A stretch of DNA of 64,000 bases. It comes from Rhodobacterales bacterium HKCCE2091 (GTDB taxonomy: Bacteria > Pseudomonadota > Alphaproteobacteria > Rhodobacterales > Rhodobacteraceae). The stretch lies in the NCBI GenBank assembly GCA_015689685.1, contig WVSL01000009.1, positions 62,001-126,000 of the forward strand, written 5' to 3'. The notes beneath the pieces were generated by a model, which was given only the letters and a program-made list of their open reading frames with translations, had not been told where the DNA came from and did not search any database. A program made the position numbers and the translations under genes. The first letter of the stretch is position 1; every line of letters starts with the position of its first letter. This document shows, one piece after another, positions 1-8,109 of the stretch.

Positions 1-1223
1 ACGCTCGACTGAAGGAAGGGCTGCGTGCGCCAGGTCGAGAATTCCTCCTCGCCCAGGAAGGCCGGGTCGGTCGGCAGCCCACCACGCTCGGCGGCAAGCT
101 GGCCGTAGAAGCTCGACTGGTACTGCGCGCCGAGCGCATATGCCTCCGCCGCCGCGTCCGCGTTCCCCGCCGCCTCGTGCGCGCGGCCGAGCCAGTACCC
201 GGCGCGCCCGACGCTGATCGGGCTGAAAACGGTGTCACGGAAGTTCTCGAAATGCTCCGCCGCGGTCTCGGGATCGTCCCGGTGCAGCGCGGCGTAACCG
301 GCCAGCCATTCGAGATCGGAATAGGCGAGGTAGTCCACCTCCGGGTCGACGAAGTGATTGGCGGCGAGGGCATAACCTCGGTCCCACTCGCCTTCGCGCA
401 TCACGTCGCGGGCCAGCGTGGCGCGGCGGTCGGCCCAGGCCTCGGGGCGGCCGAGCGCCTCGGCGGACGTGCTGGTTTCCTCAAGGAGATCGGTCGCGGT
501 GTCCCAGAACCCCGACTGCATCCGCCAGACGAACCGCTCGAAAGCGAGGCCGGGATCGCCCGCCAGGTCCTCCGGTACCGCCGCGATCAGGTCGTCGACG
601 CCGCCCCGCCGTGCCCGAAGCGCGAGCCGCGCCTCCGCGAGGTCGCGCCAGCCGCCGGGAACCAGCGTCAGCATCGGCTGCGCGCGGGCTTCCTCGCCCC
701 GCCACAACAGGGTGTCGAGCCGCGCGACGTGGTGATCCTCCAGCAGGTGGCCGTAATCGGTCAGGAACGCGGTTTCCTCCGCCGCGCTCAGGGTCATCGT
801 GGTCCAGGCCTCGATCACCACCGGGGCCGGGTCGCCGCCCTGCGCCTGTAACGCCCCGGCAAGCCGAAGCGCGCCGGTGCCGGTCTGCGGCGAGGTATCG
901 CCGAACCACGCGATCACGCGCGCCGGGTCGCCGTTGCGCGGGATGGCGTATTCGCCCTGGAGCCGCAGGTAATCCATGCCCGGCCAGTCCGGGTTCCGCG
1001 CGACGAAATCCTCGTAGTCGTCGAAGCTGCCGTGCCGCGCCCGCAGGAGCGACCACACCACGACGTCGCGGGCCGCCGGATCCTCGATCCGCCGCGCGGT
1101 CTCCTCGGCCAGCGTGAAGTCACGCTGAGACACCGCGGACAACGCCTGCGACAGCGCCTCGGGGTTGGCATGGGCCGCGATCGGCGCAAGCGCGATCAGG
1201 ACGGCGAGGACGAGCTTTCGCAT
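1..1223 (-). CDS. slt: Soluble lytic murein transglycosylase, N-terminal part (runs off left edge)
   Basis: The reading frame opens at ATG 1223 and leaves the window at base 1, so about 407 N-terminal residues are present. The first 19 residues, [19 protein letters not shown], are a clear signal peptide. What follows is a long all-helical, Ala/Leu/Trp-rich stretch with repeated hairpins, including [15 protein letters not shown] near residue 334. This matches the superhelical U domain of Slt70-type enzymes, which cleave peptidoglycan glycan strands in the periplasm. The catalytic lysozyme-like domain should be C-terminal and lies outside the window, so activity cannot be judged here. The gene is divergent from dapA across 153 bp, the usual Rhodobacteraceae arrangement. 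Confidence 0.85.
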   Translation of the reverse strand, partial: MRKLVLAVLIALAPIAAHANPEALSQALSAVSQRDFTLAEETARRIEDPAARDVVVWSLLRARHGSFDDYEDFVARNPDWPGMDYLRLQGEYAIPRNGDPARVIAWFGDTSPQTGTGALRLAGALQAQGGDPAPVVIEAWTTMTLSAAEETAFLTDYGHLLEDHHVARLDTLLWRGEEARAQPMLTLVPGGWRDLAEARLALRARRGGVDDLIAAVPEDLAGDPGLAFERFVWRMQSGFWDTATDLLEETSTSAEALGRPEAWADRRATLARDVMREGEWDRGYALAANHFVDPEVDYLAYSDLEWLAGYAALHRDDPETAAEHFENFRDTVFSPISVGRAGYWLGRAHEAAGNADAAAEAYALGAQYQSSFYGQLAAERGGLPTDPAFLGEEEFSTWRTQPFLQSS

Positions 1224-1376
1224 GGGGCGGGCTTCCAGGTTCGTGCGCATGTTCGGACGGCGGGGCCGAAGATAGGGCGGCGCGCGCGTCATGCAACACA
1301 CGAACTTGGCAATTCCGAACGTCGGCCCTATGGTCCGCGCCATTCTGCCGACACCATGAAAGGCCAGGTGATCCCG

Positions 1377-2255
1377 ATGTTCCGAGGCTCCATGCCCGCT
1401 CTCGTCACGCCGTTCTCCGACGCCGCCGAGGCGGCCGTTGATTTCGATGCGCTGGCGAAGCTGGTCAAATGGCAGATCGCGGAAGGATCCACCGGCATCG
1501 TTCCCGTCGGCACCACCGGCGAAAGCCCGACCCTGACCCACGAGGAACACGAGGAGGTCATCGCCGCCGTGGTCGAGGCCGCAGCGGGCCAGGTGCCCGT
1601 GATCGCGGGGGCCGGGTCGAACAACACGGTCGAGGCGATCCGCTTCGTCGAGTTCGCGAAGGAGGCCGGGGCCGCCGCCGCGCTGGTGGTGACGCCCTAC
1701 TACAACAAGCCCACGCAACGCGGGCTGATCGCGCATTACACCGCGCTGAACGAGATCGGGATCCCGATCATCATCTACAACATCCCGCCGCGCTCGGTGA
1801 TCGACATGACGCCCGCCACGATGGGCGAACTGGCGAAGCTGCCGAACATCGTCGGCGTGAAGGACGCGACCGGAGACATCACGCGGGTGTCGAAGCAGCG
1901 CGCGACCTGCGGGCCGGACTTCTGCCAGCTTTCGGGCGAGGACGCCTCGGCGCTCGGCTTCAACGCCCACGGCGGCGTCGGCTGTATCTCGGTAACCGCG
2001 AACGTCGCGCCGAAGCTCTGCGCGGAGTTCCAGCAGGCGACGCTGGCGGGCGATTACGCCACCGCGCTCGACTACCAGGACCGGCTGATGCCGCTGCACG
2101 AGGCGATCTTCCTCGAACCCGGTCTCGTCGGCGCGAAATACGCGCTGTCGAAGCTCGGCCGCTGTTCCGCCCGCGTGCGCCTGCCGCTGACCGAGCTGTC
2201 GGACGAGACCAAGGCCCGGATCGATGCGGCGATGGCCCATGCCGGGGTCGTCTGA
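1377..2255 (+). CDS. dapA: 4-hydroxy-tetrahydrodipicolinate synthase
   Basis: This 292-residue enzyme condenses pyruvate with aspartate semialdehyde, the first committed step to diaminopimelate and lysine. The family motifs are all present: GTTGES at residues 45-50, YNIPPRS with the catalytic Tyr at 134, and GVKDATGD with the Schiff-base Lys at 162. The start at ATG 1377 gives [13 protein letters not shown], which matches the usual DapA N-terminus and length. An in-frame ATG at 1356 would add seven unlikely residues. AGGTG lies 8 nt upstream of the chosen start. The stop overlaps the start of the next gene, so the two are probably co-transcribed. Confidence 0.97.
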   Translation: MFRGSMPALVTPFSDAAEAAVDFDALAKLVKWQIAEGSTGIVPVGTTGESPTLTHEEHEEVIAAVVEAAAGQVPVIAGAGSNNTVEAIRFVEFAKEAGAAAALVVTPYYNKPTQRGLIAHYTALNEIGIPIIIYNIPPRSVIDMTPATMGELAKLPNIVGVKDATGDITRVSKQRATCGPDFCQLSGEDASALGFNAHGGVGCISVTANVAPKLCAEFQQATLAGDYATALDYQDRLMPLHEAIFLEPGLVGAKYALSKLGRCSARVRLPLTELSDETKARIDAAMAHAGVV

Positions 2256-2739
2256 CGAAATCCGCGAGGGGGAACAGCGGTTCCCCTTCGACCCCGCCGA
2301 CCGGACCGAGGCGGGGCTGTGCTTCATTGGCCGGATCCGCTCGCCCTGGTCGAAGGGCAACTGCCCGAAGAACCTGCGCGAGGCACGCGAGCGGGGTGGC
2401 GATTTCCGGCTGGAACTGGACGAAGGCTACGAGGGTGCGCTGCGCGGCCTGAAAGTCGGGCAGGCGATACAGGTGCTCTACTGGGTCGACCGCGGCACGC
2501 GCGTTCTCGCCGTCCAGACGCCCGGCCACGCGCCGGAGCCGCGCGGAACCTTCGCCCTGCGTTCGCCCGTGCGGCCCAACCCGGTCGCGCTCGGCACGTC
2601 GGTCATCACCTCGCTCGACACCGATTACGGCATCGTCGGCATCGACGCGACGGATGCCTTCGACGGCACGCCACTTCTCGACATCAAGCCCTGGATCGCG
2701 ACCGTCGATGCGCCGCCGGGCTGGCGCCCCGGGGCCTGA
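2239..2739 (+). CDS. TsaA/TrmO-family tRNA methyltransferase
   Basis: The 166-residue product is essentially one TsaA-like (UPF0066) beta-barrel domain. Visible family signatures are FIGRIRSPW near the N-terminus, a [20 protein letters not shown] segment and [10 protein letters not shown]. In characterised members (E. coli TrmO) this domain uses S-adenosylmethionine to N6-methylate the t6A37 base of tRNA. The substrate here is inferred from family only. The ATG at 2239 lies inside the 3' end of dapA (17 bp overlap). An in-frame ATG at 2224 would overlap further. smpB follows after 19 bp. Confidence 0.8.
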   Translation: MPGSSDEIREGEQRFPFDPADRTEAGLCFIGRIRSPWSKGNCPKNLREARERGGDFRLELDEGYEGALRGLKVGQAIQVLYWVDRGTRVLAVQTPGHAPEPRGTFALRSPVRPNPVALGTSVITSLDTDYGIVGIDATDAFDGTPLLDIKPWIATVDAPPGWRPGA

Positions 2740-2758
2740 GCGCCTATATCCGGCCGTC

Positions 2759-3235
2759 ATGGCCAAGGCATCCGACAACCCGAACTACAAGGTGATCGCC
2801 GAGAACCGGCGCGCGCGCTTCGACTACGCCATCGAGGAGGATCTCGAGGTCGGCATCATGCTGGTCGGGTCCGAGGTGAAGTCGCTGCGCGAGGGCGGGT
2901 CGAACATCGCCGACAGCTACGCCGAGGTGAAGGACGGCGAGCTGTGGCTCGTGAACGGCTACATCGCGCCCTACGTGCAGGCCAAGACCTGGGGTCACGA
3001 GGAACGCCGCCGCCGCAAGCTTCTGGCGTCGAAGAAGGAACTGTCTAAGCTGTGGAACGCGACGCAGCGGCAGGGCATGACGCTGGTCCCGCTGGTGATG
3101 TACTTCAACCACCGCGGCATGGTGAAGCTGAAGATCGGCATCGCGAAGGGCAAGAAGAGCGCCGACAAGCGCGAAACCTCCGCCAAGCGCGACTGGAACC
3201 GCCAGAAGCAACGCCTGCTGAAACAGGGCGGCTGA
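2759..3235 (+). CDS. smpB: SsrA-binding protein SmpB
   Basis: SmpB binds tmRNA and delivers it to stalled ribosomes for trans-translation. The 158-residue length and motifs are typical: [17 protein letters not shown] near the N-terminus, [10 protein letters not shown], the OB-fold segment ending in NGYIAPY, and a strongly basic C-terminal tail ([19 protein letters not shown]) that becomes helical in the decoding site. The start is ATG 2759, giving [11 protein letters not shown]. An upstream extension would read through the end of the preceding gene. Another ribosome-rescue gene, arfB, lies 2.5 kb downstream, but the two are separated by other genes and by a terminator. Confidence 0.97.
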   Translation: MAKASDNPNYKVIAENRRARFDYAIEEDLEVGIMLVGSEVKSLREGGSNIADSYAEVKDGELWLVNGYIAPYVQAKTWGHEERRRRKLLASKKELSKLWNATQRQGMTLVPLVMYFNHRGMVKLKIGIAKGKKSADKRETSAKRDWNRQKQRLLKQGG

Positions 3236-3304
3236 GGGCGCGGGCTTGCCAGACTGGCGGCATTGGCGCTAAGCCGCGCGGGCACGAAGGAGAGGAGTCC
3301 GGAC

Positions 3305-4156
3305 ATGGCCGCCGACGACCCCAAGACGCTTGTTTCGACTGCCTGGCTGGAAGCGCACCTGTCCGATCCCGACCTGCGCATCCTCGACGCATCCTGGTAC
3401 CTGCCCGACATGGGCCGGGACGCGAAGGCGGAATACGAGGCCGCGCATATCCCTGGCGCCCGGTTCTTCGACATCGAGGAGATCTCCGACCAGCGGTCCT
3501 CGCTGCCGCACATGGCGCCGCCGGCCGAAAAGTTCATGTCGCGGATGCGCGCGATGGGGGTCGGCGACGGCCACCAGGTCGTGGTCTACGACGGCGCCGG
3601 GCTGTTCTCCGCGGCGCGGGTCTGGTGGCTGTTCCGCCTGATGGGCAAACCCGACGTCGCCGTGCTGGACGGCGGTTTCCCGAAATGGCAGGCCGAGGGG
3701 CGCGAGGTCGAGGACATGGCCCCGATCACCCGCGACCGGCACATCACCGTCAGCCGCCAGAACAACCTCGTGAAGGATGTGACGCAGGTGGCCGCGGCGT
3801 CCAAGCTCGGCGACTGGCAGATCGTCGACGCACGGTCCCCCGCCCGGTTCCGCGGCGAGGAGCCGGAGGCCCGTCCCGGCTTGCGGTCCGGCCGCATCCC
3901 GGGATCGAAGAATGTCCACTACGCCACGCTCCTGAACCCCGACGGCACGATGAAGGACGGCGCGGATCTTGAGGCCGCGTTCGAGATGGCCGGCGTCGAT
4001 CTCGACCGCCGGATCATCACCACCTGCGGCTCCGGCATCACCGCCGCCATCCTCATGCTCGGGCTGGAGCGGTTGGGGCGGAAGGACGTGGCCCTCTATG
4101 ACGGGTCTTGGGCCGAGTGGGGGCAGTTCGAGCAGCTGAAGGTCGAGACCGGATGA
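3305..4156 (+). CDS. sseA: 3-mercaptopyruvate sulfurtransferase
   Basis: The 283-residue protein has two rhodanese domains. The active-site loop is in the second, CGSGIT with Cys at residue 241. A Ser or Thr as fifth or sixth residue of this loop favours mercaptopyruvate over thiosulfate as sulfur donor (CGSGVT in known enzymes). The first domain lacks a catalytic cysteine, as is normal. The start is ATG 3305, with AAGGAGAGG upstream. The stop codon overlaps the next start as ATGA, so the downstream acetyltransferase is translationally coupled. Confidence 0.92.
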   Translation: MAADDPKTLVSTAWLEAHLSDPDLRILDASWYLPDMGRDAKAEYEAAHIPGARFFDIEEISDQRSSLPHMAPPAEKFMSRMRAMGVGDGHQVVVYDGAGLFSAARVWWLFRLMGKPDVAVLDGGFPKWQAEGREVEDMAPITRDRHITVSRQNNLVKDVTQVAAASKLGDWQIVDARSPARFRGEEPEARPGLRSGRIPGSKNVHYATLLNPDGTMKDGADLEAAFEMAGVDLDRRIITTCGSGITAAILMLGLERLGRKDVALYDGSWAEWGQFEQLKVETG

Positions 4157-4710
4157 TCCCCGCCGGGACCGAGGTTTCCTACCGGACCACCTACCTTGAA
4201 ATGCCTACGAATCCGGGCCTCGCGGAACCCGCACTGCCACCCGGCAACCGACTGGAATTGGCCGAGAAACCGCCGCTGTGGTACTTCCTCGCGCTTTACG
4301 ATGCGGTGGGGCGGGAGTGGGAGTGGCAGGACCGGCACCTGCAGGATCCCGCGGACGTCCAGGCATTCCTGTCCGACCCGCGGATGGAACTCTGGACGCT
4401 CACCGCAAGTGGCTGGATCCACGGGTTTTTCCAGCTCGATTTTCCTGAGCCGGGGGTCTGTGACCTGGCCTATTTCGGGCTGGTGCCCGAGGCGGTGGGC
4501 AAGGGTCTGGGGCGGCGGTTGTTAACGATTGCCATCGCCAAGGCGTGGGCGCGGGAGGGGGTCGAGACGTTAACGGTCAACACCTGCACGCTCGACCACC
4601 CGGCCGCCCTGCCGCTCTACCGGAGCATGGGGTTCGAGCCGGTGCGCGAGGAAATCCGCCGCCGAACCCTCACCCGCGACAGGGTTGCGGATGGGAGCGC
4701 GTGGGTGTAG
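4153..4710 (+). CDS. GNAT-family N-acetyltransferase
   Basis: This 185-residue protein shows the GNAT acetyl-CoA-binding core: LVPEAVGKGLGRRLL (motif A, Q/RxxGxG/A type) at about residues 113-127, followed by TLTVNTCTLDHPAALPLYRS and MGFEP (motif B). The N-terminal 50 residues contain TTYLEM and LAEKPPLWYF. The substrate is not predictable. The start ATG 4153 forms an ATGA overlap with the sseA stop, so the two are probably co-expressed. Confidence 0.88.
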   Translation: MIPAGTEVSYRTTYLEMPTNPGLAEPALPPGNRLELAEKPPLWYFLALYDAVGREWEWQDRHLQDPADVQAFLSDPRMELWTLTASGWIHGFFQLDFPEPGVCDLAYFGLVPEAVGKGLGRRLLTIAIAKAWAREGVETLTVNTCTLDHPAALPLYRSMGFEPVREEIRRRTLTRDRVADGSAWV

Positions 4711-4769
4711 GAGCCGGGTCGCCCTGCGGGGCCAAGTCTCCGACCACCTTGTCAAAACGGAAAACCGAC

Positions 4770-5393
4770 ATGCGTATCAACTATTTGCCCGGCATCGCGG
4801 CAATGGCGGCGGTTGTCGTCGCGTCGAATATCCTGGTGCAGTTCCTGCTCGGCGACTGGCTGACCTGGGGCGCGTTCACCTACCCGTTCGCCTTCCTCGT
4901 CAACGACCTGACCAACCGCTTCTACGGGCCGAAGGCGGCGCGGAAGGTGGTGCTGGTCGGTTTCGCCGTTGGCGTCGTCTGCTCGCTGATCGGAACGCAG
5001 ATCATGGGCGAATTCGGGCCGCTGGTGACGCTTCGGATCGCGCTCGGGTCGGGCACCGCGTTCCTCGTCGCGCAGCTTGCGGATGTGGCGATCTTCGACC
5101 GGCTGAGGCAGCGGAATTGGTGGCAAGCGCCTGTAATCAGTAGCCTTCTGGGATCGACGCTGGACACCGCGCTGTTCTTCTCCATCGCCTTCGCGGCGCA
5201 GCTCGCGTTCCTCGAACCCGGCAACGACGTGTCCTGGGCGAACGAGGCGCTGCCGATCCTCGGGCTGGGGCCCGTGGCCCCGCTCTGGGTGTCGCTCGCG
5301 GTAGCGGACTGGTGCGTAAAACTTGCCCTCGCACTCATCGCACTTGCCCCTTTTCGCGCCGTCACGAAAAATTTCCGGCAAGATGCTGTGTGA
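4770..5393 (+). CDS. Queuosine precursor transporter (VUT/YhhQ family)
   Basis: The 207-residue hydrophobic protein has about six membrane segments and carries the VUT-family signature FPFAFLVNDLTNRFYG-like block (here YPFAFLVNDLTNRFYGPKAA) at residues 37-56. E. coli YhhQ imports preQ0/preQ1 for queuosine synthesis. The same role is inferred here. The start ATG 4770 lies 60 bp after the acetyltransferase. No convincing preQ1 aptamer is visible in that gap. Confidence 0.85.
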   Translation: MRINYLPGIAAMAAVVVASNILVQFLLGDWLTWGAFTYPFAFLVNDLTNRFYGPKAARKVVLVGFAVGVVCSLIGTQIMGEFGPLVTLRIALGSGTAFLVAQLADVAIFDRLRQRNWWQAPVISSLLGSTLDTALFFSIAFAAQLAFLEPGNDVSWANEALPILGLGPVAPLWVSLAVADWCVKLALALIALAPFRAVTKNFRQDAV

Positions 5394-5463
5394 AAAAGTT
5401 TGACATGCACAGGATCTATGGCACCCTCAACTCAACCGAAACCAGTTGAAAGGAGGTGATCCA

Positions 5464-5520
5464 GTGTCGAGAGAGATGTTGGAGAGAAGCGTCGGGACAG
5501 CTGGAGAGGGGGACACCTAG
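5464..5520 (+). CDS. 18-codon ORF behind an extended Shine-Dalgarno sequence
   Basis: The ORF is GTG-initiated and encodes VSREMLERSVGTAGEGDT. I do not recognise it. The GGAGG core at 5452-5456 lies 7 nt upstream of GTG 5464, which is ideal spacing, and the complementarity to the anti-SD is far longer than usual. An internal ATG at 5476 is possible but worse placed. The peptide has no membrane segment or known domain. It may be a leader peptide whose translation matters more than its product. Confidence 0.45.
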   Translation: MSREMLERSVGTAGEGDT

Positions 5521-5590
5521 GCAGACCTGGGTGGATACCCGCGAAGGCTGGGCTTGAAATCCTAACCACGCCCACCTCCATTCTTTCGGA

Positions 5591-5616
5591 AGGGCCGCCC
5601 TCGGGCGGCCCTTTTT
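5591..5616 (+). terminator. Rho-independent terminator
   Basis: A nine-base-pair GC stem (AGGGCCGCC 5591-5599 with GGCGGCCCT 5604-5612) closes a four-base loop and runs into TTTTT (5612-5616). It ends any transcript coming from the leader ORF about 100 bp before arfB. Confidence 0.85.
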
Positions 5617-5665
5617 CGTTGCCCCGCGTTAACCCGGAAAGGTTGATGTTCACCGGATCTCAACA

Positions 5666-5716
5666 GGTAGAAACCGGGTAGAAAGCAGGTAGAACCGGGG
5701 TAGAAACCGGGTAGAA
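5666..5716 (+). repeat. Five GGTAGAA repeats at exact 11-bp period before arfB
   Basis: GGTAGAA begins at 5666, 5677, 5688, 5699 and 5710. The four spacers between copies are 4 bp and vary (ACCG, AGCA, CCGG, ACCG). The array ends 2 bp before the arfB start codon and occupies the place of its ribosome binding site. Because 11 is not a multiple of three, the TAG within each copy falls in all three reading frames. Confidence 0.9.
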
Positions 5717-5718
5717 AA

Positions 5719-6129
5719 ATGCGCGTTAACGATTCGATCGAGATCGCGGACTGGGAGCTGACGGAGAGCTTCGCGCGGTCCTCCGGCCCCGGCGGCCAGA
5801 ACGTGAACAAGGTGTCCACGGCGGTCGAACTGCGGTTCGAGGCGGAGCGGTCGCCGAACCTGCCCCCGCCGGTGAAGTCCCGCCTGCGCCGGATCGCCGG
5901 CAGCCGCTGGACGAAGGACGGCGCGGTGGTGATCTTCGTGCAGGAGACCCGCAGCCAGGCCCAGAACCGGGAAATCGCGCGGGAGCGGATGGCGGAGCTG
6001 ATCCGGCGGGCGACGGTGACGCCGAAGAAGCGGGTGCGGACGAAGGTGTCCGCGAACCAGAAGCGGAAGCGGGTGGAGGAGAAGAAGCGGCGGGGGGAGG
6101 TTAAGGCGTTGCGGGGGCGGGTTGGCTAG
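5719..6129 (+). CDS. arfB: Peptidyl-tRNA hydrolase ArfB (alternative ribosome rescue)
   Basis: This 136-residue protein has a release-factor-like domain with the catalytic GGQ at residues 25-27 (RSSGPGGQNVNKVSTAVEL). It also has a long lysine/arginine-rich C-terminal tail (from about residue 95) that in E. coli ArfB enters the empty mRNA channel of stalled ribosomes. It hydrolyses peptidyl-tRNA on non-stop complexes, a backup to tmRNA-SmpB. The start is ATG 5719. No ordinary SD precedes it. Instead the 11-bp GGTAGAA array abuts the start. The stop TAG (6127-6129) lies in a CTAG that also serves as the stop of the convergent dCTP-deaminase-like gene. Confidence 0.93.
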   Translation: MRVNDSIEIADWELTESFARSSGPGGQNVNKVSTAVELRFEAERSPNLPPPVKSRLRRIAGSRWTKDGAVVIFVQETRSQAQNREIARERMAELIRRATVTPKKRVRTKVSANQKRKRVEEKKRRGEVKALRGRVG

Positions 6130-6737
6130 GCTCGTTGATTGGATAGATCAATCAACACCTTCAGTTCTTCGTCTCTAGATGCACGTGATACGGTAGGGCG
6201 TACATTCCCGATGTACTTTCTGCGACGTCCTTCTGTTAGATACTCCACCTCCGCGGACACCTCCAGAAACTTCACCTGCACTATCCTGCTTCCCACAACA
6301 AGCTCGATAGGTGCATTAGACAAGTTAAAGAGTTCAAGTGAAATGCAGCCGCGAAATCCAGGTTGAAAAGTAGAGGAGATCGAGAGCCCTAGTCTGTGAT
6401 AACTGCTTCGCGACACTACCTCAGCATATACATTATTTGGAAGCCCAACGTACTCAAGCGAAGTAGCCAAGACTGCCTGCCCAGGGTGGATAAGGAATGC
6501 ATCCCCCAAATCCCGTCGAATAGACTGAAAGAAATTCTCTGGACTTGATTCAGAATTTCTCGGATCAACACTAATACTAGCCTGCTCTCCGAGAACGGAG
6601 ACGAGAAAATCATATCCCAGCCGGAGGTCAACAGATATTGCCCCAATTTGCTCCGCGGAAAGGAGAGGGTCAATGAATATGCTATCCTTCCCATCAGAAT
6701 TTATCTTGGTCAGGAGGGAGTCTCTAGTTAAAAGCAC
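6126..6737 (-). CDS. dCTP deaminase / dUTPase-like protein
   Basis: From GTG 6737 the product has 203 residues, a normal length for Dcd. It shows SRSSYHRLGLSI at 109-120 (the RSS active-site loop), PGFRGCISLELFN at 126-138 with the catalytic Glu at 135, GSRIVQ at 149-154, and a C-terminal tail (RRKYIGNVRPTVSRASRDE, 171-190) like the nucleotide-covering tail of Dcd. Position 125 before PGF is Gln where most relatives have Asp. GTG 6737 is preceded by GAGGTGGA. A longer ATG start at 6812 would overlap the upstream gene by 89 bp and add residues with no family counterpart. Base composition is far more AT-rich than the flanks. Likely role: dCTP to dUTP, or nucleotide-pool defence. Chemistry is unproven. 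Confidence 0.8.
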   Translation of the reverse strand: MLLTRDSLLTKINSDGKDSIFIDPLLSAEQIGAISVDLRLGYDFLVSVLGEQASISVDPRNSESSPENFFQSIRRDLGDAFLIHPGQAVLATSLEYVGLPNNVYAEVVSRSSYHRLGLSISSTFQPGFRGCISLELFNLSNAPIELVVGSRIVQVKFLEVSAEVEYLTEGRRRKYIGNVRPTVSRASRDEELKVLIDLSNQRA

Positions 6738-7821
6738 CGCTCCACCTCTCGCGCGTCTCAAAGTTTCGAATAGATTTCTCCACAAGATCATTGACAGTTT
6801 TTTCAATAACATACGGAGACACTCCCGGATCGGCCCAAGGCGCAGTCGGCGCCTCGATCTGGCTCATTACGTAGTCCCAACTTGCCGGGAAAACTCCAAA
6901 AAGAACCGCTTCATCCTCAATACTTATTGTGCGCAGATCATCTAAGTTACTGGAGATATTCGGAATTTTGAACTTTGCGGAAAGCGGGGGAAGGCCGCGA
7001 GCCGCGAGCGTCTTTTGGAATAGCCCAACGATAGGATTTCCAGAGCCAGTCAGGAAATCCTTCATTACAGCCGCTCTTTTTTTCGATGCGGGGTGAGTTA
7101 GCGAATCAGGGTTGGTAGGTGCTATTGCCAGCAGGCTCTCTATTGCGGCGTGCGCGGAATAACTGGCGCTGAAGAGATCAGCAAAGAACTCCATTCTATG
7201 ATTTCTGTTAATGGATTGCCAGGTGTTCTTGTCTAATCCAGCGGGGGGAGGGGCTGGCGGGGAAACAAGAAGAGAGAGAGAAGTTATCTGATAATGGTGA
7301 TCGACGAAGTGACCTAGCTCATGAAACAACGGGACGCAGAATATTGGTCTATTCTTGTATGCTAATGGCGACCCGATTCGAACCAGAAGAGGCCTGTAGC
7401 CTTCGGTGTCAAAGTCGGTAAGCGTTTTTGAAATATGTTCCCACAAATCAAGTGGCTGCAGGAAGAACGCGAATTCTTCAAGCACTGCCGACGAAATCAG
7501 AACATCATTAGCTATCCAATGCCGCAAAGCCTTCTGTAGTGCATACTGAGCTTCGTGAGGCGCGTCGTTTGACCTGCTGCCGTGAAGGAACCGAATGACA
7601 GCCCAGGTGTGGTCAACAAACGATCTTACAACCGGATCTGGGTACGCTCCCCAATTGTCTATTACGTGCTGTATTGCTACAAGCGTTCGTTTAGAGAATT
7701 CTCTAAAGGAAGGGTCAAAATATGCCGACCTAGATAGCTGCGTAAACCTCGCCGCTAAAATGTGAAGGTTTACCTTGGGGGTCACTGCTTTCTTCCAAAT
7801 CCCTAAGCAATGCCTGAGCAT
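6724..7821 (-). CDS. HELGH zinc-metallopeptidase-like protein of unknown function
   Basis: The 365-residue product has no signal peptide or membrane helix. Its only recognisable motif pair is HELGHFVDHHY at 167-177 and MEFFADLFSASY at 210-221. HExxH plus a downstream ExxAD is the usual zinc-ligand layout of gluzincin-type peptidases, including IrrE/ImmA-like ones. A proline run (PPAPPP) lies between them. The N-terminal 150 residues are helical and unrecognised. The start is uncertain: ATG 7821 overlaps the upstream gene by 92 bp and lacks an SD, while GTG 7785 has GGAAG six bases upstream. The 3' end overlaps the deaminase-like gene by 14 bp, so the two are coupled. Confidence 0.72.
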   Translation of the reverse strand: MLRHCLGIWKKAVTPKVNLHILAARFTQLSRSAYFDPSFREFSKRTLVAIQHVIDNWGAYPDPVVRSFVDHTWAVIRFLHGSRSNDAPHEAQYALQKALRHWIANDVLISSAVLEEFAFFLQPLDLWEHISKTLTDFDTEGYRPLLVRIGSPLAYKNRPIFCVPLFHELGHFVDHHYQITSLSLLVSPPAPPPAGLDKNTWQSINRNHRMEFFADLFSASYSAHAAIESLLAIAPTNPDSLTHPASKKRAAVMKDFLTGSGNPIVGLFQKTLAARGLPPLSAKFKIPNISSNLDDLRTISIEDEAVLFGVFPASWDYVMSQIEAPTAPWADPGVSPYVIEKTVNDLVEKSIRNFETRERWSGAFN

Positions 7822-8095
7822 TAGTGGCAAGATCGCCCCTATGGTCGATTATCTCTTCACTTTTTGTCAAGGCTTCGGGGTTCTCGTGAATCGAGATCGC
7901 CAGCATTATTGTTTCCGCAGACGACGACCGCCCATTCTTTACCGGCTCTCTAATCAAAGCGATCGCTGCGGCGAGCGTCTCAACAAGGTGGCGGCTTAGG
8001 GATTCCGGTACGTCGTTGCCAGAAGCTTGCAGCGACAGAATAAGTTTGATCGTTTCAAGGGTGTCGTCGTGCTTAGGCGACGCAGCAGCCAGCAT
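7730..8095 (-). CDS. Small helical protein, first gene of the AT-rich cassette
   Basis: I do not recognise this 121-residue protein. It is predicted to be mostly helical, soluble and acidic (for example EALTKSEEIIDHRGDLATNAQALLRDLEE split across two helices near residues 75-103). The start ATG 8095 has AGGAG eight bases upstream. A GTG at 8104 would overlap its own SD. It overlaps the peptidase gene and shares its AT-rich composition, so the three genes form one operon. Its place at the head of the operon would fit an antitoxin-like, regulatory or substrate partner, but this is only inference. Confidence 0.65.
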   Translation of the reverse strand: MLAAASPKHDDTLETIKLILSLQASGNDVPESLSRHLVETLAAAIALIREPVKNGRSSSAETIMLAISIHENPEALTKSEEIIDHRGDLATNAQALLRDLEESSDPQGKPSHFSGEVYAAI

Positions 8096-8109
8096 TAGCT
8101 TCACTCCTC

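Larger units (their letters stand above)
5400..5616 (+). promoter_or_regulatory. Candidate leader transcript upstream of arfB (ultra-strong SD, short ORF, terminator)
   Basis: A TTGACA hexamer lies at 5400-5405, but no good -10 sits at the standard distance, so the promoter is uncertain. Bases 5448-5464 read GAAAGGAGGTGATCCAG, complementary over 17 nt to the expected 3' end of alphaproteobacterial 16S rRNA. A short ORF starts 7 nt after the GGAGG core. CACCTCC at 5573-5579 could pair with GGAGGTG at 5452-5458 and hide the SD. A strong terminator follows at 5591-5616. Together these look like a discrete leader or small-RNA unit, possibly an attenuator for arfB. Confidence 0.5.

Noticed and set aside
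4711-4769. preQ1 riboswitch before the queuosine-precursor transporter
   Set aside because: The 59-bp gap does not show a convincing preQ1 aptamer pseudoknot.
5666-5716. CRISPR array or minisatellite
   Set aside because: The unit is only 11 bp with a 7-bp core, and there are no spacers of CRISPR length or cas genes.
6724-7821. Phage lysis or toxin metalloprotease with signal peptide
   Set aside because: No signal peptide or membrane helix is present, so an exported role is not supported.
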